The notes below the pieces were generated by a model. The model was not told where the DNA came from. It worked only from the letters and a program-made list of their open reading frames with translations, and searched no databases. A program made the translations under genes and the position numbers. A stretch of 64,000 nt of DNA from Clostridiales bacterium (lineage in GTDB: Bacteria > Bacillota > Clostridia > Christensenellales > Aristaeellaceae). The stretch lies in the NCBI GenBank assembly GCA_004555155.1, contig SFJH01000005.1, positions 1 to 64,000 on the forward strand, in the 5' to 3' direction. The stretch's first letter is position 1. Each line of letters begins with the position of its first letter. This document shows positions 1-8,823 of this stretch, in pieces.

Positions 1-1
1 C

Positions 2-79
2 TACGCAGTAGTAAACCAATTTTTCAAAAGCTACGGTCGGTCCTTTGGCGCAGTCAAGGCGTTGGAAATTCATCTGTAG
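2..79 (+). other. Possible C-terminal fragment of an unidentified CDS cut by the window edge
   Basis: Frame 2 is open from the window edge for 25 codons to a TAG at 77-79 and reads like protein (aromatic and basic residues, ending in LEIHL). I do not recognise it. It is too short to call; it could be the end of a gene beginning outside the window or chance. Confidence 0.2.
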
Positions 80-172
80 TGTGCGAAGCGGCAGCCCTAA
101 TGTCCGCGCCGTCCGAGGGTACACAAATACCATTGGACGGCTACTTTTATATCTCCAAACCCAGTTCTTCCC

Positions 173-223
173 AAGAAAAAAATAATCCGAACCCATTCCT
201 CAAGAAGAAAAAGTTCGGATTAT
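173..223 (-). terminator. Rho-independent terminator of the tRNA-Ala gene
   Basis: An 11-bp perfect inverted repeat (182-192 with 213-223) is followed on the minus strand by a run of T residues (A-run at 173-182 on the plus strand). It lies directly downstream of the minus-strand tRNA gene. Confidence 0.85.
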
Positions 224-230
224 GCTGGTA

Positions 231-306
231 TGGTGGAGCATACCGGATTCGAACCGGTGACCTCTACAATGCGAATGTAGCGCGCTACCAACTGTGCTAA
301 TGCCCC
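231..306 (-). tRNA. tRNA-Ala, anticodon CGC
   Basis: The minus strand folds into a 76-nt cloverleaf including an encoded CCA end. The acceptor stem pairs with a G3:U70 wobble, the universal alanine identity element. The anticodon stem (five perfect pairs) presents a loop TTCGCAT with anticodon CGC, and the T arm has five perfect pairs with loop TTCGAAT. The D stem has one A-C mismatch. It would read GCG, a plausible codon in this GC-rich genome. Confidence 0.95.
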
Positions 307-379
307 AAATATGCGGGCAAGTATTTGCTTGCCGTTATTCGAAACGGTGTGAATTCGTGTTCATCACCGAACGAAATAG

Positions 380-408
380 ATTATAGCACAGTCTTCGCTG
401 GATTGCAA
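380..408 (-). promoter_or_regulatory. Sigma-A promoter of tRNA-Ala
   Basis: On the minus strand a TTGCAA box (403-408) and a perfect TATAAT box (380-385) are separated by 17 bp. The -10 box lies about 75 bp upstream of the mature tRNA 5' end, leaving a short leader containing a small hairpin. Confidence 0.75.
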
Positions 409-459
409 TATATTTTATCGTTAACTTTTGGGTTTTTTCAGCATTATTCGGGTCAGCGC

Positions 460-1095
460 TTACTGCATGTGCTCCTGCTTGACCTTGTGGTCGATCACAT
501 GGCGGCGGGCAAGCTCGCGGGTCACATCCTCCAGGGAGATACCGCTCTGAACCATCAGCACCATCACGTGATAGCAAAGGTCCGCGATTTCATACACCGT
601 CTCCGCCTTGTCGCCGCCCTTGCCGGCGATGATGACCTCGGTGCATTCCTCGCCCACCTTCTTGAGAATCTTGTCCAGGCCCTTGTCGAACAGATAGGTG
701 GTATAGCTTCCCTCCTTGGGATTCGTCTTGCGCCCGGAGATGAGCCGGTACAGACCTTCATAGCTGAAGGGCTTGATCTCCTCGGACAGATACAGCGGCT
801 CGTGGAAGCAGCTCTCCGCGCCGGTATGGCATGCGGGGCCCTCCTTCACCACCTCCACCACCAGCGCGTCGCCGTCGCAATCCGCGGTGATGGACGCGAT
901 GTGCTGCACGTTTCCGCTGGTCTCGCCCTTGCGCCAGAGCTGCTTGCGGCTTCGGGACCAGAAACAGGTGCGCTGCTCCGCAATGCTGATGGCCAGACTC
1001 TCCTCGTTCATGTAGGCCAGGGTCAATACTTCCTTCGTCCAGTGATCCTGCACAACGGCCGGGATCAGGCCGTTTTCATCAAATTTCAGCGACAT
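460..1095 (-). CDS. hisIE: Bifunctional phosphoribosyl-AMP cyclohydrolase / phosphoribosyl-ATP pyrophosphatase (HisIE)
   Basis: Catalyses steps 2 and 3 of histidine synthesis: PRATP is hydrolysed to PRAMP by the C-terminal HisE domain and the PRAMP ring is opened by the N-terminal HisI domain. The 211 residues show the HisI part (about 1-105, with the ACHTG metal-site motif, and cysteines and SRSRKQLW typical of the family) and the HisE part (about 115-205, with the GEECTEVIIAGK helix motif typical of the MazG fold). It is the last gene of the histidine operon, 13 bp after the methyltransferase. I see no clear intrinsic terminator after it. Confidence 0.95.
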   Translation of the reverse strand: MSLKFDENGLIPAVVQDHWTKEVLTLAYMNEESLAISIAEQRTCFWSRSRKQLWRKGETSGNVQHIASITADCDGDALVVEVVKEGPACHTGAESCFHEPLYLSEEIKPFSYEGLYRLISGRKTNPKEGSYTTYLFDKGLDKILKKVGEECTEVIIAGKGGDKAETVYEIADLCYHVMVLMVQSGISLEDVTRELARRHVIDHKVKQEHMQ

Positions 1096-1108
1096 ACTCT
1101 TTCCTCCA

Positions 1109-1849
1109 TCATTTCACTGCCTTCATTCGAAGGCGCACATAATCCGCATACCACTTTCCATCCTGAAACAGCTCGTCGCGCAGCGCCTCCACCGCCTCGC
1201 TAACGATCTCCTCCGCGCCGTCCACGCCATCAAAGGGCGTCTTGACAAACATGCGAATCCAGTCCGCCAGGCCGTCCTCCCCGCAGAGCTCCGTGGGACG
1301 CTCAAAAAGCACAGCGTACTCCACGCGGAAGCCAGCCTTCTCGAGCAGCATCGCATATTCGCCAATGGCGGGAAAATAGAACGGCATGCGATACGCCAGT
1401 CCGCGCCGGGCAAAGGCCTCCGCCAGCGCGCCGTGGATTTTCGCATTGTTGCCCTTTCCGCCCATCTCAAACACGAACTCGCCGCCGTCCTTCAGGGCGC
1501 GATGCACGTTTTTCAGCACATCCGGCTGCTTCTCCGCATCGATCCAGTGGAGCACGGCGTTGGAAAATACCACATCCACCGGTTCCGGAAGGTCAAAATC
1601 CGTCGCGTCGCCCCAGCGGAACATCAGCTCCGGGTGATTCACCCGGGCGATCTCCAGCAGTTCCCGCGATGCGTCCAGGCCAACGACCTGCAGTCCGCGC
1701 TCCGCCAGCTCAGCCGTCAGAGCGCCATTGCCGCAGCCGAGATCCAGCGCGCTTCCGTCGCGGCCGATCAGCTCCAGCAGTGCGCCGCCATAGTGATGCA
1801 CGAACGAAAAGCGATCCGTATACCCCCTTGCGTCCCACTGAATGTTCAT
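1109..1849 (-). CDS. Class I SAM-dependent methyltransferase (trans-aconitate methyltransferase-like)
   Basis: A 246-residue soluble protein with the SAM-binding motif I LDLGCGNGAL near residue 36-45 and a Tam-like N-terminus (WDARGY then SFVHHYG). Known relatives methylate small carboxylic acids, but the substrate here is not readable from sequence. The start at 1849 was chosen because it overlaps the hisF stop as ATGA and has a GGAGGT ribosome-binding site nine bases upstream; an ATG at 1870 lies inside hisF. The gene sits between hisF and hisIE and is translationally coupled to hisF, so it is co-expressed with histidine synthesis although it is not a known pathway step. Confidence 0.8.
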   Translation of the reverse strand: MNIQWDARGYTDRFSFVHHYGGALLELIGRDGSALDLGCGNGALTAELAERGLQVVGLDASRELLEIARVNHPELMFRWGDATDFDLPEPVDVVFSNAVLHWIDAEKQPDVLKNVHRALKDGGEFVFEMGGKGNNAKIHGALAEAFARRGLAYRMPFYFPAIGEYAMLLEKAGFRVEYAVLFERPTELCGEDGLADWIRMFVKTPFDGVDGAEEIVSEAVEALRDELFQDGKWYADYVRLRMKAVK

Positions 1850-2601
1850 AGCCTGACCTCCACACCGCACTGGCGCAGATAGCGCTTCAGATCGGGAATC
1901 AGCAGCTGCTTGAGGTGGAAGATGCTGGCCGCCAGCCCCGCATCCATGCCCTCATGCTCGAACAGCCGGGCGAAGTCCTCCTTGCTGCCCGCGCCGCCGG
2001 AGGCGATGATGGGCACCTTGCAGCGCGCGGCAATGGCGTCGAGCAGCTCCAGATCAAAGCCCTTGCGCACGCCGTCGGTGTCGATGGAATTGACCACCAC
2101 CTCGCCCGCGCCGCTCTCCACGCCCCGCTTTGCCCATTCCAGCGCGTCGATGCCGGTGTCCTCGCGGCCGCCCTTGGCAAACAGATGAAAGCTGCCGTCC
2201 ACGCGCTTGATATCCATGCTCAGAACCACGCACTGGTCGCCGTACTTCTTCGCCGCGCGGCCGATCAGCGAGGGATCCCGGATCGCGCCGGAATTGACGC
2301 TGACCTTGTCCGCGCCGCACTTGAGCACGCGGTCGAAGTCGTCCAGCGTGTTGATGCCGCCGCCAACGGTGAGCGGGATGAACACCTGCGCCGCCACGTC
2401 GCGAAGCAGGTCGGCGAACAGTCCGCGGCCCTCCACGCTGGCCGTGATGTCGTAAAACACCAGCTCGTCCGCGCCGGCGTCGTTGTAGAACTTCGCCATC
2501 TCCACAGGATCGGCCACGTCCCGCACGCCCTCGAAGTTCACGCCCTTGACCACCCGGCCGTTGCGGATGTCCAGACAGGGAATGATCCGCTTCGATATCA
2601 T
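1846..2601 (-). CDS. hisF: Imidazole glycerol phosphate synthase cyclase subunit HisF
   Basis: With HisH it converts PRFAR plus glutamine-derived ammonia to imidazole glycerol phosphate and AICAR. The 251-residue (beta/alpha)8 barrel begins RIIPCLDIRNGRVVKG, with the catalytic aspartate in CLDI, the second catalytic aspartate in NSIDTDG, and phosphate-binding GGG and ASGGAG loops. Start and stop overlap neighbours by four bases (hisA upstream, methyltransferase downstream). Confidence 0.97.
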   Translation of the reverse strand: MISKRIIPCLDIRNGRVVKGVNFEGVRDVADPVEMAKFYNDAGADELVFYDITASVEGRGLFADLLRDVAAQVFIPLTVGGGINTLDDFDRVLKCGADKVSVNSGAIRDPSLIGRAAKKYGDQCVVLSMDIKRVDGSFHLFAKGGREDTGIDALEWAKRGVESGAGEVVVNSIDTDGVRKGFDLELLDAIAARCKVPIIASGGAGSKEDFARLFEHEGMDAGLAASIFHLKQLLIPDLKRYLRQCGVEVRL

Positions 2602-3320
2602 GCTTCCTCCCCCTTTGCCAGACGGATGCAGCGCTCCAGGTTCAGCTTGCCCTCGTACAGCGCCTTGCCGATGATCGCGCCGTGCAGCTGCATCTTCGCG
2701 AGAGCGGACACGTCGCTTTCGAAGCTCACGCCGCCGGAGGCGATCACGTCGAGCCCTTCGATCGCGCTCAGTTCCCGGTAGAGCGGCAGGTTCGCGCCGC
2801 TCAGGCAGCCATCGCGCCCGATATCGGTGTAGATGACCGTCTTCACGCCCGCATCGCGCAGCCTGCGGCAGAAGTCCACGCCGGTCAGCCGGGTGGTCTC
2901 CTCCCAGCCCGACACGGCCACGAAGCCATCGCGCGCGTCCACGCCCACGGCGATCTTCCCGCCGTACTTCCGCACCATGCGCTCCACAAAACCGAAGTCC
3001 TGCACCGCGATGGTGCCCAGAATGACCCGCGACACGCCGCCGTTTAAGTATTCGCAGATGCGCGCTTCGTCGCGGATGCCGCCGCCGACTTCGGTAAACA
3101 GGCCGACCTCCGCCAGCGCGCGGATGGTCTCCGCGTTCTGCGGCACGCCTTTGCGCGCGCCGTCCAGATCGACCACGTGCAGATGCGACGCCCCGGCCTG
3201 GCGAAATTCCCGCGCCACGGCGGCGGGATCGTCGTTGTAGACCTTCATTTGATCATAGTCGCCCTTCGTGAGCCGCACGGCCCGGCCGCCGCGCAGATCG
3301 ATGGCAGGATAGATGATCAT
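2598..3320 (-). CDS. hisA: ProFAR isomerase HisA
   Basis: Isomerises ProFAR to PRFAR by an Amadori rearrangement. The 240-residue barrel opens with IIYPAIDLRGGRAVRL, carries the catalytic aspartate in PAIDL and the second one in YTDIGRDG, and has the paired phosphate-binding GGGIR and ASGG motifs. The ATG at 3320 overlaps the hisH stop; the much longer open frame upstream is an antisense-like extension through hisH. Confidence 0.96.
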   Translation of the reverse strand: MIIYPAIDLRGGRAVRLTKGDYDQMKVYNDDPAAVAREFRQAGASHLHVVDLDGARKGVPQNAETIRALAEVGLFTEVGGGIRDEARICEYLNGGVSRVILGTIAVQDFGFVERMVRKYGGKIAVGVDARDGFVAVSGWEETTRLTGVDFCRRLRDAGVKTVIYTDIGRDGCLSGANLPLYRELSAIEGLDVIASGGVSFESDVSALAKMQLHGAIIGKALYEGKLNLERCIRLAKGEEA

Positions 3321-3940
3321 CGCGCTCCCTCCCCCATTTCGGCGAAGGCCTTCAGCAGGCGCAGGCCCGCCTCGCCGCTCTTCTCCGGATGAAACTGCGT
3401 TCCATAGACGCTGCCGCTGCGCACAACGCCGGTGACGGGAACGGAATACTCCGACGTCGCCAGCACGGACGCCTCGCAGCGCTTGGCATAGAAGCTGTGC
3501 ACATAGTACACGTGGCGGCCGTTCTCGAAATATTTGAACAGCGGATCGTCCCGCAGGATGTCCAGCCGGTTCCAGCCGATGTGCGGCACCTTCAGCCCCG
3601 GCGCAATGTCGTCGATCAGCGGACGGACCTCGCCGGAGATCAGCCCCAGGCCCGGATGCTCGCCGTACTCGAAGCTGCGGTCGAACAGCATCTGCATGCC
3701 CAGGCAGATGCCCAGCAGCGGCTTGCCGTTCCGCGCCTCCTCCAGCAGCGCCTCCCGCATGCCGGATTCGCTCAGCTTGCGCGCCGCATCGGCGAACGCG
3801 CCCACGCCGGGCAGGATGATTCGATCCGCCCGCCGAAGCGCCTCCGGATCGGAGACGACCGCGTGCTCCACACCGATGCATTTCAGCGACGATGCCAGCG
3901 AATACAGGTTGCCCACGCCGTAATCCACAATGGCCAGCAC
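3317..3940 (-). CDS. hisH: Imidazole glycerol phosphate synthase glutaminase subunit HisH
   Basis: Class I glutamine amidotransferase that delivers ammonia to HisF. The nucleophile elbow LGICLGMQ holds Cys79, and QFHPEKSG near the C-terminus gives the His-Glu dyad. I chose the GTG at 3940: it follows AAAGGGGG at good spacing and places VLAIVDYGVGN at the N-terminus as in the family (207 residues). An ATG at 3997 lies inside hisB and adds unrelated residues. It lies 19 bp after hisB and is coupled to hisA. Confidence 0.95.
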   Translation of the reverse strand: MLAIVDYGVGNLYSLASSLKCIGVEHAVVSDPEALRRADRIILPGVGAFADAARKLSESGMREALLEEARNGKPLLGICLGMQMLFDRSFEYGEHPGLGLISGEVRPLIDDIAPGLKVPHIGWNRLDILRDDPLFKYFENGRHVYYVHSFYAKRCEASVLATSEYSVPVTGVVRSGSVYGTQFHPEKSGEAGLRLLKAFAEMGEGAR

Positions 3941-3959
3941 AGTTCTTCCCCCTTTCGCC

Positions 3960-4547
3960 TTACAGCACGCCCTTGGTGGACGGCACCTCGTCGGCATATT
4001 CGCGATCGATGGCCACGGCCTGCTTCAGCGCGCGGCCCGCGCCCTTGAACATGGCTTCGATGATGTGGTGGCTGTTCTCGCCCGCCAGCTGGCGGAAGTG
4101 GATCGACGCGCCCAGCGTCCGCGAAAGCGCCAGCCAGAACTCCTTCGCCAGCTCGGTATCGAACGTGCCCACCTTCGCGCTCGGGATGTCCATCGCCCAG
4201 CCCAGCGCCGCACGGCCGGAGAGATCCACGGCGCACAGCACCAGCGCCTCGTCCATCGGCAGCAGCATCGTGCCATAGCGCGCGATGCCCTTCATGTCGC
4301 CCAGAGCCGTGCGCATGGCCGTTCCCAGCGCGATGCCCACGTCCTCCACGGTGTGATGATCGTCCACCCAGGTGTCGCCCGCGCAGGTCACGCGCAGGTC
4401 GAAGCGCCCGTGGCGGGCAAACAGGTCGAGCATGTGATCCAGAAAGCCCACGCCCGTCTTGTTCTCATATTCGCCCCGGCCGTCCAGATTGATAGACAGC
4501 TGAATCTTCGTCTCGTTGGTATTTCGCTGAATCTGAGCGGTTCTCAT
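3960..4547 (-). CDS. hisB: Imidazoleglycerol-phosphate dehydratase HisB
   Basis: Dehydrates imidazole glycerol phosphate to imidazole acetol phosphate. At 195 residues it is the monofunctional form without the phosphatase domain of enterobacterial HisB. It has the two metal-binding repeats: GFLDHML and DDHHTVEDVGI in the first half, AGENSHHIIEA in the second. The ATG at 4547 overlaps the hisC stop (ATGA). No hisN/hisK-type histidinol-phosphatase is visible in the operon. Confidence 0.96.
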   Translation of the reverse strand: MRTAQIQRNTNETKIQLSINLDGRGEYENKTGVGFLDHMLDLFARHGRFDLRVTCAGDTWVDDHHTVEDVGIALGTAMRTALGDMKGIARYGTMLLPMDEALVLCAVDLSGRAALGWAMDIPSAKVGTFDTELAKEFWLALSRTLGASIHFRQLAGENSHHIIEAMFKGAGRALKQAVAIDREYADEVPSTKGVL

Positions 4548-5611
4548 TGCGCTTCCTCCCGGATGATTTCTTCGACGGCCTGCACGAACGCGGCCATCTC
4601 CTCTTCGCTGCCCACGGTGACGCGCAGGTAGTCGCGGATCGGCGCGCGATCGAACCAGCGCACCAGAATGCCCTTGTCCCGCAGCCTCTGCTGCGCGCGC
4701 CCGCCGGCCACGCCGGGCAGCCGGACGAACAGGAAGTTGGCCAGGCTGTCGGTCATGGCGCAGCCCAGCGCCTTCAGCGCCTTCGCAGTTCTCTCCCGCG
4801 TGGCGATGATGCGGCCCGTGCACGCGCGGAAGTACCCGACGTCCCGCATCGACGCCGCGCCCGCCAGCAGGGGAAGCCGCCCCAGATTGTAGGGATTGAA
4901 GGAGTACTTCATGGCCGACAGATCGGCGATCAGCGCGGGATTGCCCAGCGCAAAGCCGATGCGCCCGCCCGCCAGCGCGCGGCTCTTGGAAAAGGTCTGC
5001 ACGATCAGCAGGTTATCGTATTTCGGAAGCAGTCCCACCGCGCTGCGCGCGCCGAAGTCCACATAGGCCTCGTCGATCAGCACCACGTCGTCCGGATGCG
5101 CCCGGAGAATCGTCTCGATCTGGTCGAGCTCCAGCGCCAGGCCCGTGGGCGCGTTGGGGTTCGCGATCACCACGTTCTCCCCCGGAACCAGATAGGGGGC
5201 GATATCGATGGTGAAGTCCGCGTTCAGCGGCACGGCCCGCGCCCGCACGCCGAACAGCTCCGCAAACACGGGATAGAAGCCATAGCTGATCGCCGGAAAG
5301 GCCGCGCCCTTTTGCCCGCAGAATGCCAGAAATGCGAACGCCAGAATCTCATCCGAGCCGTTGCCGGTGACCACCTGGTCCTTCTCCAGCCCGTAAAACT
5401 CCGCGATGGCGCGCACCAGATCATTGGCGGTGGGATCGCTGTACAGCCGCAGATCCTCCACCTCGGCGCGGGAAATCGCCTCGATCACCTTGGGGCTGGG
5501 CGGATAGGGGCTCTCGTTGGTGTTCAGCTTGATGAATTTCCGCCCCCGGGGCTGCTCGCCGGGGGTATAGGGCTCCAGCGCTGCGTAGCGCGGGTCGAGA
5601 AAACGGCTCAT
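4544..5611 (-). CDS. hisC: Histidinol-phosphate aminotransferase HisC
   Basis: Fold type I PLP enzyme that transaminates imidazole acetol phosphate to histidinol phosphate. The 355 residues show the N-terminal LNTNESPYPPSP substrate motif, NPNAPTG, the DEAYVDF stretch and the PLP lysine in TFSKSRALAGGRIGF. It overlaps hisD and hisB by four bases each. Confidence 0.95.
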   Translation of the reverse strand: MSRFLDPRYAALEPYTPGEQPRGRKFIKLNTNESPYPPSPKVIEAISRAEVEDLRLYSDPTANDLVRAIAEFYGLEKDQVVTGNGSDEILAFAFLAFCGQKGAAFPAISYGFYPVFAELFGVRARAVPLNADFTIDIAPYLVPGENVVIANPNAPTGLALELDQIETILRAHPDDVVLIDEAYVDFGARSAVGLLPKYDNLLIVQTFSKSRALAGGRIGFALGNPALIADLSAMKYSFNPYNLGRLPLLAGAASMRDVGYFRACTGRIIATRERTAKALKALGCAMTDSLANFLFVRLPGVAGGRAQQRLRDKGILVRWFDRAPIRDYLRVTVGSEEEMAAFVQAVEEIIREEAQ

Positions 5612-6894
5612 GGCTGATCCTCCTCAAAGCGGCTTTCGATGCTGCGGGCGTGGCCCTCGAGGCCCTCCATGCGGGCAAACAGCGCCACATTGCCGCAGAC
5701 CTCCCGCAGCGCCTCCCGGGAATAGTACAGAAAGCTGCTCTTTTTCACGAAATCGTCCACCGACAGCGGGCTGGAAAACCGGGCCGTGCCGCTGGTGGGC
5801 AGCGTGTGGTTGGGGCCGGCGAGATAGTCGCCCAGCGCCTCGGGCACATTGCGGCCCATGAACACGGAGCCCGCATTGACGATGCGGTCCAGCAGCGCGA
5901 AGGGATCCTCCACGCACAGCTCCAGATGCTCCGGCGCGATGGCATTGGACGCGCGCACAGCCTCGCCGAGATCCTCGCAGAGGATGATCTTTCCGTTGGT
6001 ATCGATGCTCTCCCGGGCGATGTCCGCGCGGGGCAGCAGCGGAATCTGGCGCTCCAGCTCGTCGGCCACCTCGTCCGCCAGCCGCTGGGAGGTGGTCACC
6101 AGCACGGCAGTGGCCAGCCGGTCGTGCTCCGCCTGCGAAAGCATGTCCGACGCCACGCACCGGGCGCTGCAGCCATCGTCCGCCAGCACCAGAATTTCGC
6201 TGGGCCCGGCGATCATGTCGATGGCCACCTGCCCGAACACCTTGCGCTTCGCCGTGGCGACGAACACGTTGCCCGGCCCGACGATCTTGTCCACCCGGGG
6301 CACGCTTTCAGTGCCGTAGGCCAGCGCGGCAACCGCCTGCGCGCCGCCCATCTTGAAGATGCGGTCCACGCCCGCCAGCTTCGCCGCCGCGAGGATCGCA
6401 TCCGGGATGCTGCCGTCCGGCGCGGGCGGCGTGACCATCACCAGCTCCTTCACGCCCGCCAGTTTCGCCGGGACGGAATCCATCAGCACCGTGCTGGGAT
6501 AGCTGGCCGTGCCGCCGGGCACGTACAGCCCGACCTTTTCGATGGGCTGATAGCGCTGACCCATCACCGCGCCGTTCTTTCCGGTGATCACGAAGTTCTC
6601 GTGAATCTGATGGCGATGGAATTCGCGGATGTTGTCCCGCGCCAGCGCCAGCGTCTCCAGAAACCGCGCATCCACGCGGGCGCACGCCGCATCGATCTCC
6701 TCCGCCGAAACCTCCAGCGCCTCCAGCTTCGCGTGATCGAACTTCTCGGCATAGCGGCGAAGGGCCTGATCTCCATGGGCGCGCACGTCCGCGATGATTT
6801 CGTCCACAATCGCGTCCACGTTCTTCTCCGCGCGGATGTCCCGGCAGAGAATCTGATCGATGGACATTTCAGAAAGCCTGTAACGGCGAATCAT
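5608..6894 (-). CDS. hisD: Histidinol dehydrogenase HisD
   Basis: Oxidises histidinol to histidine in two NAD-dependent steps at a zinc site. The 428-residue protein has the family blocks VGLYVPGGTASYPSTVLM, FKMGGAQAVAALAYGT, GPGNVFVA, AGPSEILV and AQAEHD-like SQAEHD with its zinc and catalytic residues, and PEHLEL. The start at 6894 overlaps the hisG stop by four bases; MSIDQ ten residues in is a possible alternative. Confidence 0.96.
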   Translation of the reverse strand: MIRRYRLSEMSIDQILCRDIRAEKNVDAIVDEIIADVRAHGDQALRRYAEKFDHAKLEALEVSAEEIDAACARVDARFLETLALARDNIREFHRHQIHENFVITGKNGAVMGQRYQPIEKVGLYVPGGTASYPSTVLMDSVPAKLAGVKELVMVTPPAPDGSIPDAILAAAKLAGVDRIFKMGGAQAVAALAYGTESVPRVDKIVGPGNVFVATAKRKVFGQVAIDMIAGPSEILVLADDGCSARCVASDMLSQAEHDRLATAVLVTTSQRLADEVADELERQIPLLPRADIARESIDTNGKIILCEDLGEAVRASNAIAPEHLELCVEDPFALLDRIVNAGSVFMGRNVPEALGDYLAGPNHTLPTSGTARFSSPLSVDDFVKKSSFLYYSREALREVCGNVALFARMEGLEGHARSIESRFEEDQP

Positions 6895-7526
6895 ACCCGC
6901 TCCTCCTTGCTGATGGCGGCGGAGAGCTTCGAAAGCATCTCGTCGATGGCGTCGCCCTTGAATTTATAGCTCGCCCGGTTGGCGATGAACCGCGCGCTGA
7001 TGGGAAAGATCTCCGTCAGCACGCAGAGGTTGTTCTCCCGCAGGGTCTTGCCGCTCTCCACGATGTCGACGATCACGTCGGACAGGCCCAGAATCGGCGC
7101 AAGCTCAATGCTGCCGTTCAGCTTGATGATCTCGATCTCCCGGCCGATCTCGGAATAATACCGCTTGGCGATGTTGACGAACTTCGTGGCCACGCGCAGC
7201 GTGCGGTCGGTGTCCTCCACATAGTCGTTCCGCCCCGCGACGCACATGCGGCAGCGGCCCAGCCCCAGGTCGAGCAGCTCGTACACGTCCGCGCCGCTCT
7301 CCAGCAGGATGTCCTTGCCGACGATGCCGATGTCCGCCGCGCCATGCTCGACGTAGATCGCCACGTCGCTGGGCTTCACGAGGAAATAGCGGACGCCCGC
7401 CGCCTCGCTCTCGAACACCAGCTTGCGGCTGTCGTCGAAGGCTTCATGGCAGTCGTAACCCGCGCCGGCCAGCAGCGCATAGACCTGATCGCCCAGACGG
7501 CCCTTGGGCAGCGCAATGTTCAGCAT
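6891..7526 (-). CDS. hisG: ATP phosphoribosyltransferase, short-form catalytic subunit HisG
   Basis: Commits PRPP and ATP to histidine synthesis. At 211 residues it is the short form that lacks the C-terminal regulatory domain and, in known cases, needs HisZ for activity and feedback control; hisZ is immediately upstream. Motifs include IALPKGRL at the N-terminus and the ATDIGIVGKD-type domain-II block (AADIGIVGKD). It overlaps hisZ by seven bases. Confidence 0.95.
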   Translation of the reverse strand: MLNIALPKGRLGDQVYALLAGAGYDCHEAFDDSRKLVFESEAAGVRYFLVKPSDVAIYVEHGAADIGIVGKDILLESGADVYELLDLGLGRCRMCVAGRNDYVEDTDRTLRVATKFVNIAKRYYSEIGREIEIIKLNGSIELAPILGLSDVIVDIVESGKTLRENNLCVLTEIFPISARFIANRASYKFKGDAIDEMLSKLSAAISKEERV

Positions 7527-8626
7527 TCCTCAAGACCTCCCTCCCGATAGCGATAGCACTTTCCGAACCGCAGCTTCGCGGGCCGCTCCGCCTCCACGCG
7601 CACCCGCAGTCCCTGCGCCGTCAGCGCGCGCACCGCCGCCAGCAGGTCCGCCGCACCGGCGTCCGGCCCGGCCAGCACCAGCGCGTCCACATCCAGGGGC
7701 GTCCGCTCCCGGGGCAGGCGCTTGAGATCGTCCAGATACAGCGCGAAGCCCACGGCGCACATCTCGCGGCCCAGCTTCTTCATCAGTCCGTCGTAGCGTC
7801 CGCCGGACAGCACCGCATTCGGCACGCCGTCCAGATAGCCGGCCATCATCAGGCCGTCGTAATACTCCATGTCGCCCTGCAGCGTGAAGTCCAGCCGAAG
7901 CGATTTCGGATCGCCCACGGCGCGGACCGTGTCGCTCAGCTCGTCCAGCGCGGCCGTCATGCGGCCGTTCAGGCAGAGCCCCCGCGCCTTCGCCAGCGTC
8001 TCATCGAAGCTGCCGGACAGCGTGCACAGGTCGTGCAGCACGCCCACGCCCGCCGGGCCGATGCCCGCTTTCCGGGCCGCGGCCTCCACGCCGTGGGCGC
8101 TCTTGGCGCTCAGGCACTTCAGCACCTCGGCGCGGGCGTCGCCGTTCAGGCCCAGCGCGTCGAACAATCCCACCACAAAGCCCATGTGGGACACCTCGAG
8201 CACATGCTCGGGACCCACCGCCGCCAGCGTCTCCCGGGCCAGTCCCAGCACCTCGGCCTGCGCGTAGCTGCCGGAGCCGCCGAGATACTCCAGGCCCATC
8301 TGGCTGATCTCCTTCATCGTGCCGGAGGACACGCTCTCGCGATAGACGTTTTCAATATAATACGCCTTCTCCGCGCCGCCGTCCAGCCGCGCATTCTTGG
8401 CGATGCTCAGCGTCACGTCGGGCTTCAGCGCCAGCAGCCGCCCGTCCAGATCGGTGAAGCTGAGAATCCGCCCGCCGGTCAGAAAGCTCTTGAACTGCAG
8501 ATACAGCCCGTATTCCTCGAACTGTCCCAGGTGATATTTCTTGTATCCGAACTGCTCGTAAAGTCCGCGCAGCCGGAGCGTCGCCCGCTCCGCCGCGGAG
8601 AGATTCGGTTCGTTCCACGTCTTCAA
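7520..8626 (-). CDS. hisZ: ATP phosphoribosyltransferase regulatory subunit HisZ
   Basis: A histidyl-tRNA-synthetase paralogue that forms the hetero-octamer with short HisG and senses histidine. The 368 residues include class II synthetase-like blocks (LLALKPDVTLSIAKNARL, YYIENVYR, GGRYDGLMKKLG). The start at 8626 is TTG, preceded by GGGAG at nine bases. It opens the histidine operon, about 50 bp from the promoter; no T-box or His leader peptide is obvious in that short leader. Confidence 0.93.
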   Translation of the reverse strand: MKTWNEPNLSAAERATLRLRGLYEQFGYKKYHLGQFEEYGLYLQFKSFLTGGRILSFTDLDGRLLALKPDVTLSIAKNARLDGGAEKAYYIENVYRESVSSGTMKEISQMGLEYLGGSGSYAQAEVLGLARETLAAVGPEHVLEVSHMGFVVGLFDALGLNGDARAEVLKCLSAKSAHGVEAAARKAGIGPAGVGVLHDLCTLSGSFDETLAKARGLCLNGRMTAALDELSDTVRAVGDPKSLRLDFTLQGDMEYYDGLMMAGYLDGVPNAVLSGGRYDGLMKKLGREMCAVGFALYLDDLKRLPRERTPLDVDALVLAGPDAGAADLLAAVRALTAQGLRVRVEAERPAKLRFGKCYRYREGGLEEC

Positions 8627-8674
8627 AGTTGCTCGCTCCCTTGCATCGCTTCACCATGATATCTAGCTAAAGCA

Positions 8675-8702
8675 ATTATACCACATCGAGCCGAAAAATC
8701 AA
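8675..8702 (-). promoter_or_regulatory. Sigma-A promoter of the histidine operon
   Basis: Minus-strand TTGATT (8697-8702) and TATAAT (8675-8680), 16 bp apart (17 if TTTGAT is used). It is the only good promoter between hisZ and the divergent plus-strand gene and leaves a leader of roughly 40 bases. Confidence 0.8.
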
Positions 8703-8749
8703 AGCCCTAAAGCGCAGAAACTTTATTGCTTTTTCTGAATTTTTCCAGG

Positions 8750-8823
8750 TAATCCGTGTTATCTTCAGCAATTCTGAATGGCCTTCTAATCCGGCTCTAA
8801 TCTTTTTCAAGGACAGTTTAATC
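8750..8823 (+). promoter_or_regulatory. Cluster of TAATC direct repeats upstream of the DUF4342/two-component operon
   Basis: TCTAATC occurs at 8785-8791 and again at 8796-8802, exactly 11 bp apart, with TTTAATC at 8817-8823 and TAATCCG at 8750-8756. Direct repeats with one-turn spacing are how OmpR/PhoB-family regulators usually bind, and such a regulator is encoded two genes downstream. A TACAAT box at 8833-8838 follows. Operator function is an inference. Confidence 0.4.

Noticed and set aside
79..300. 73-residue plus-strand ORF ending RIRTGDLYNANVARYQLC
   Set aside because: The C-terminal part is the reverse-strand translation of the tRNA-Ala gene, a well-known false ORF pattern; there is no ribosome-binding site.
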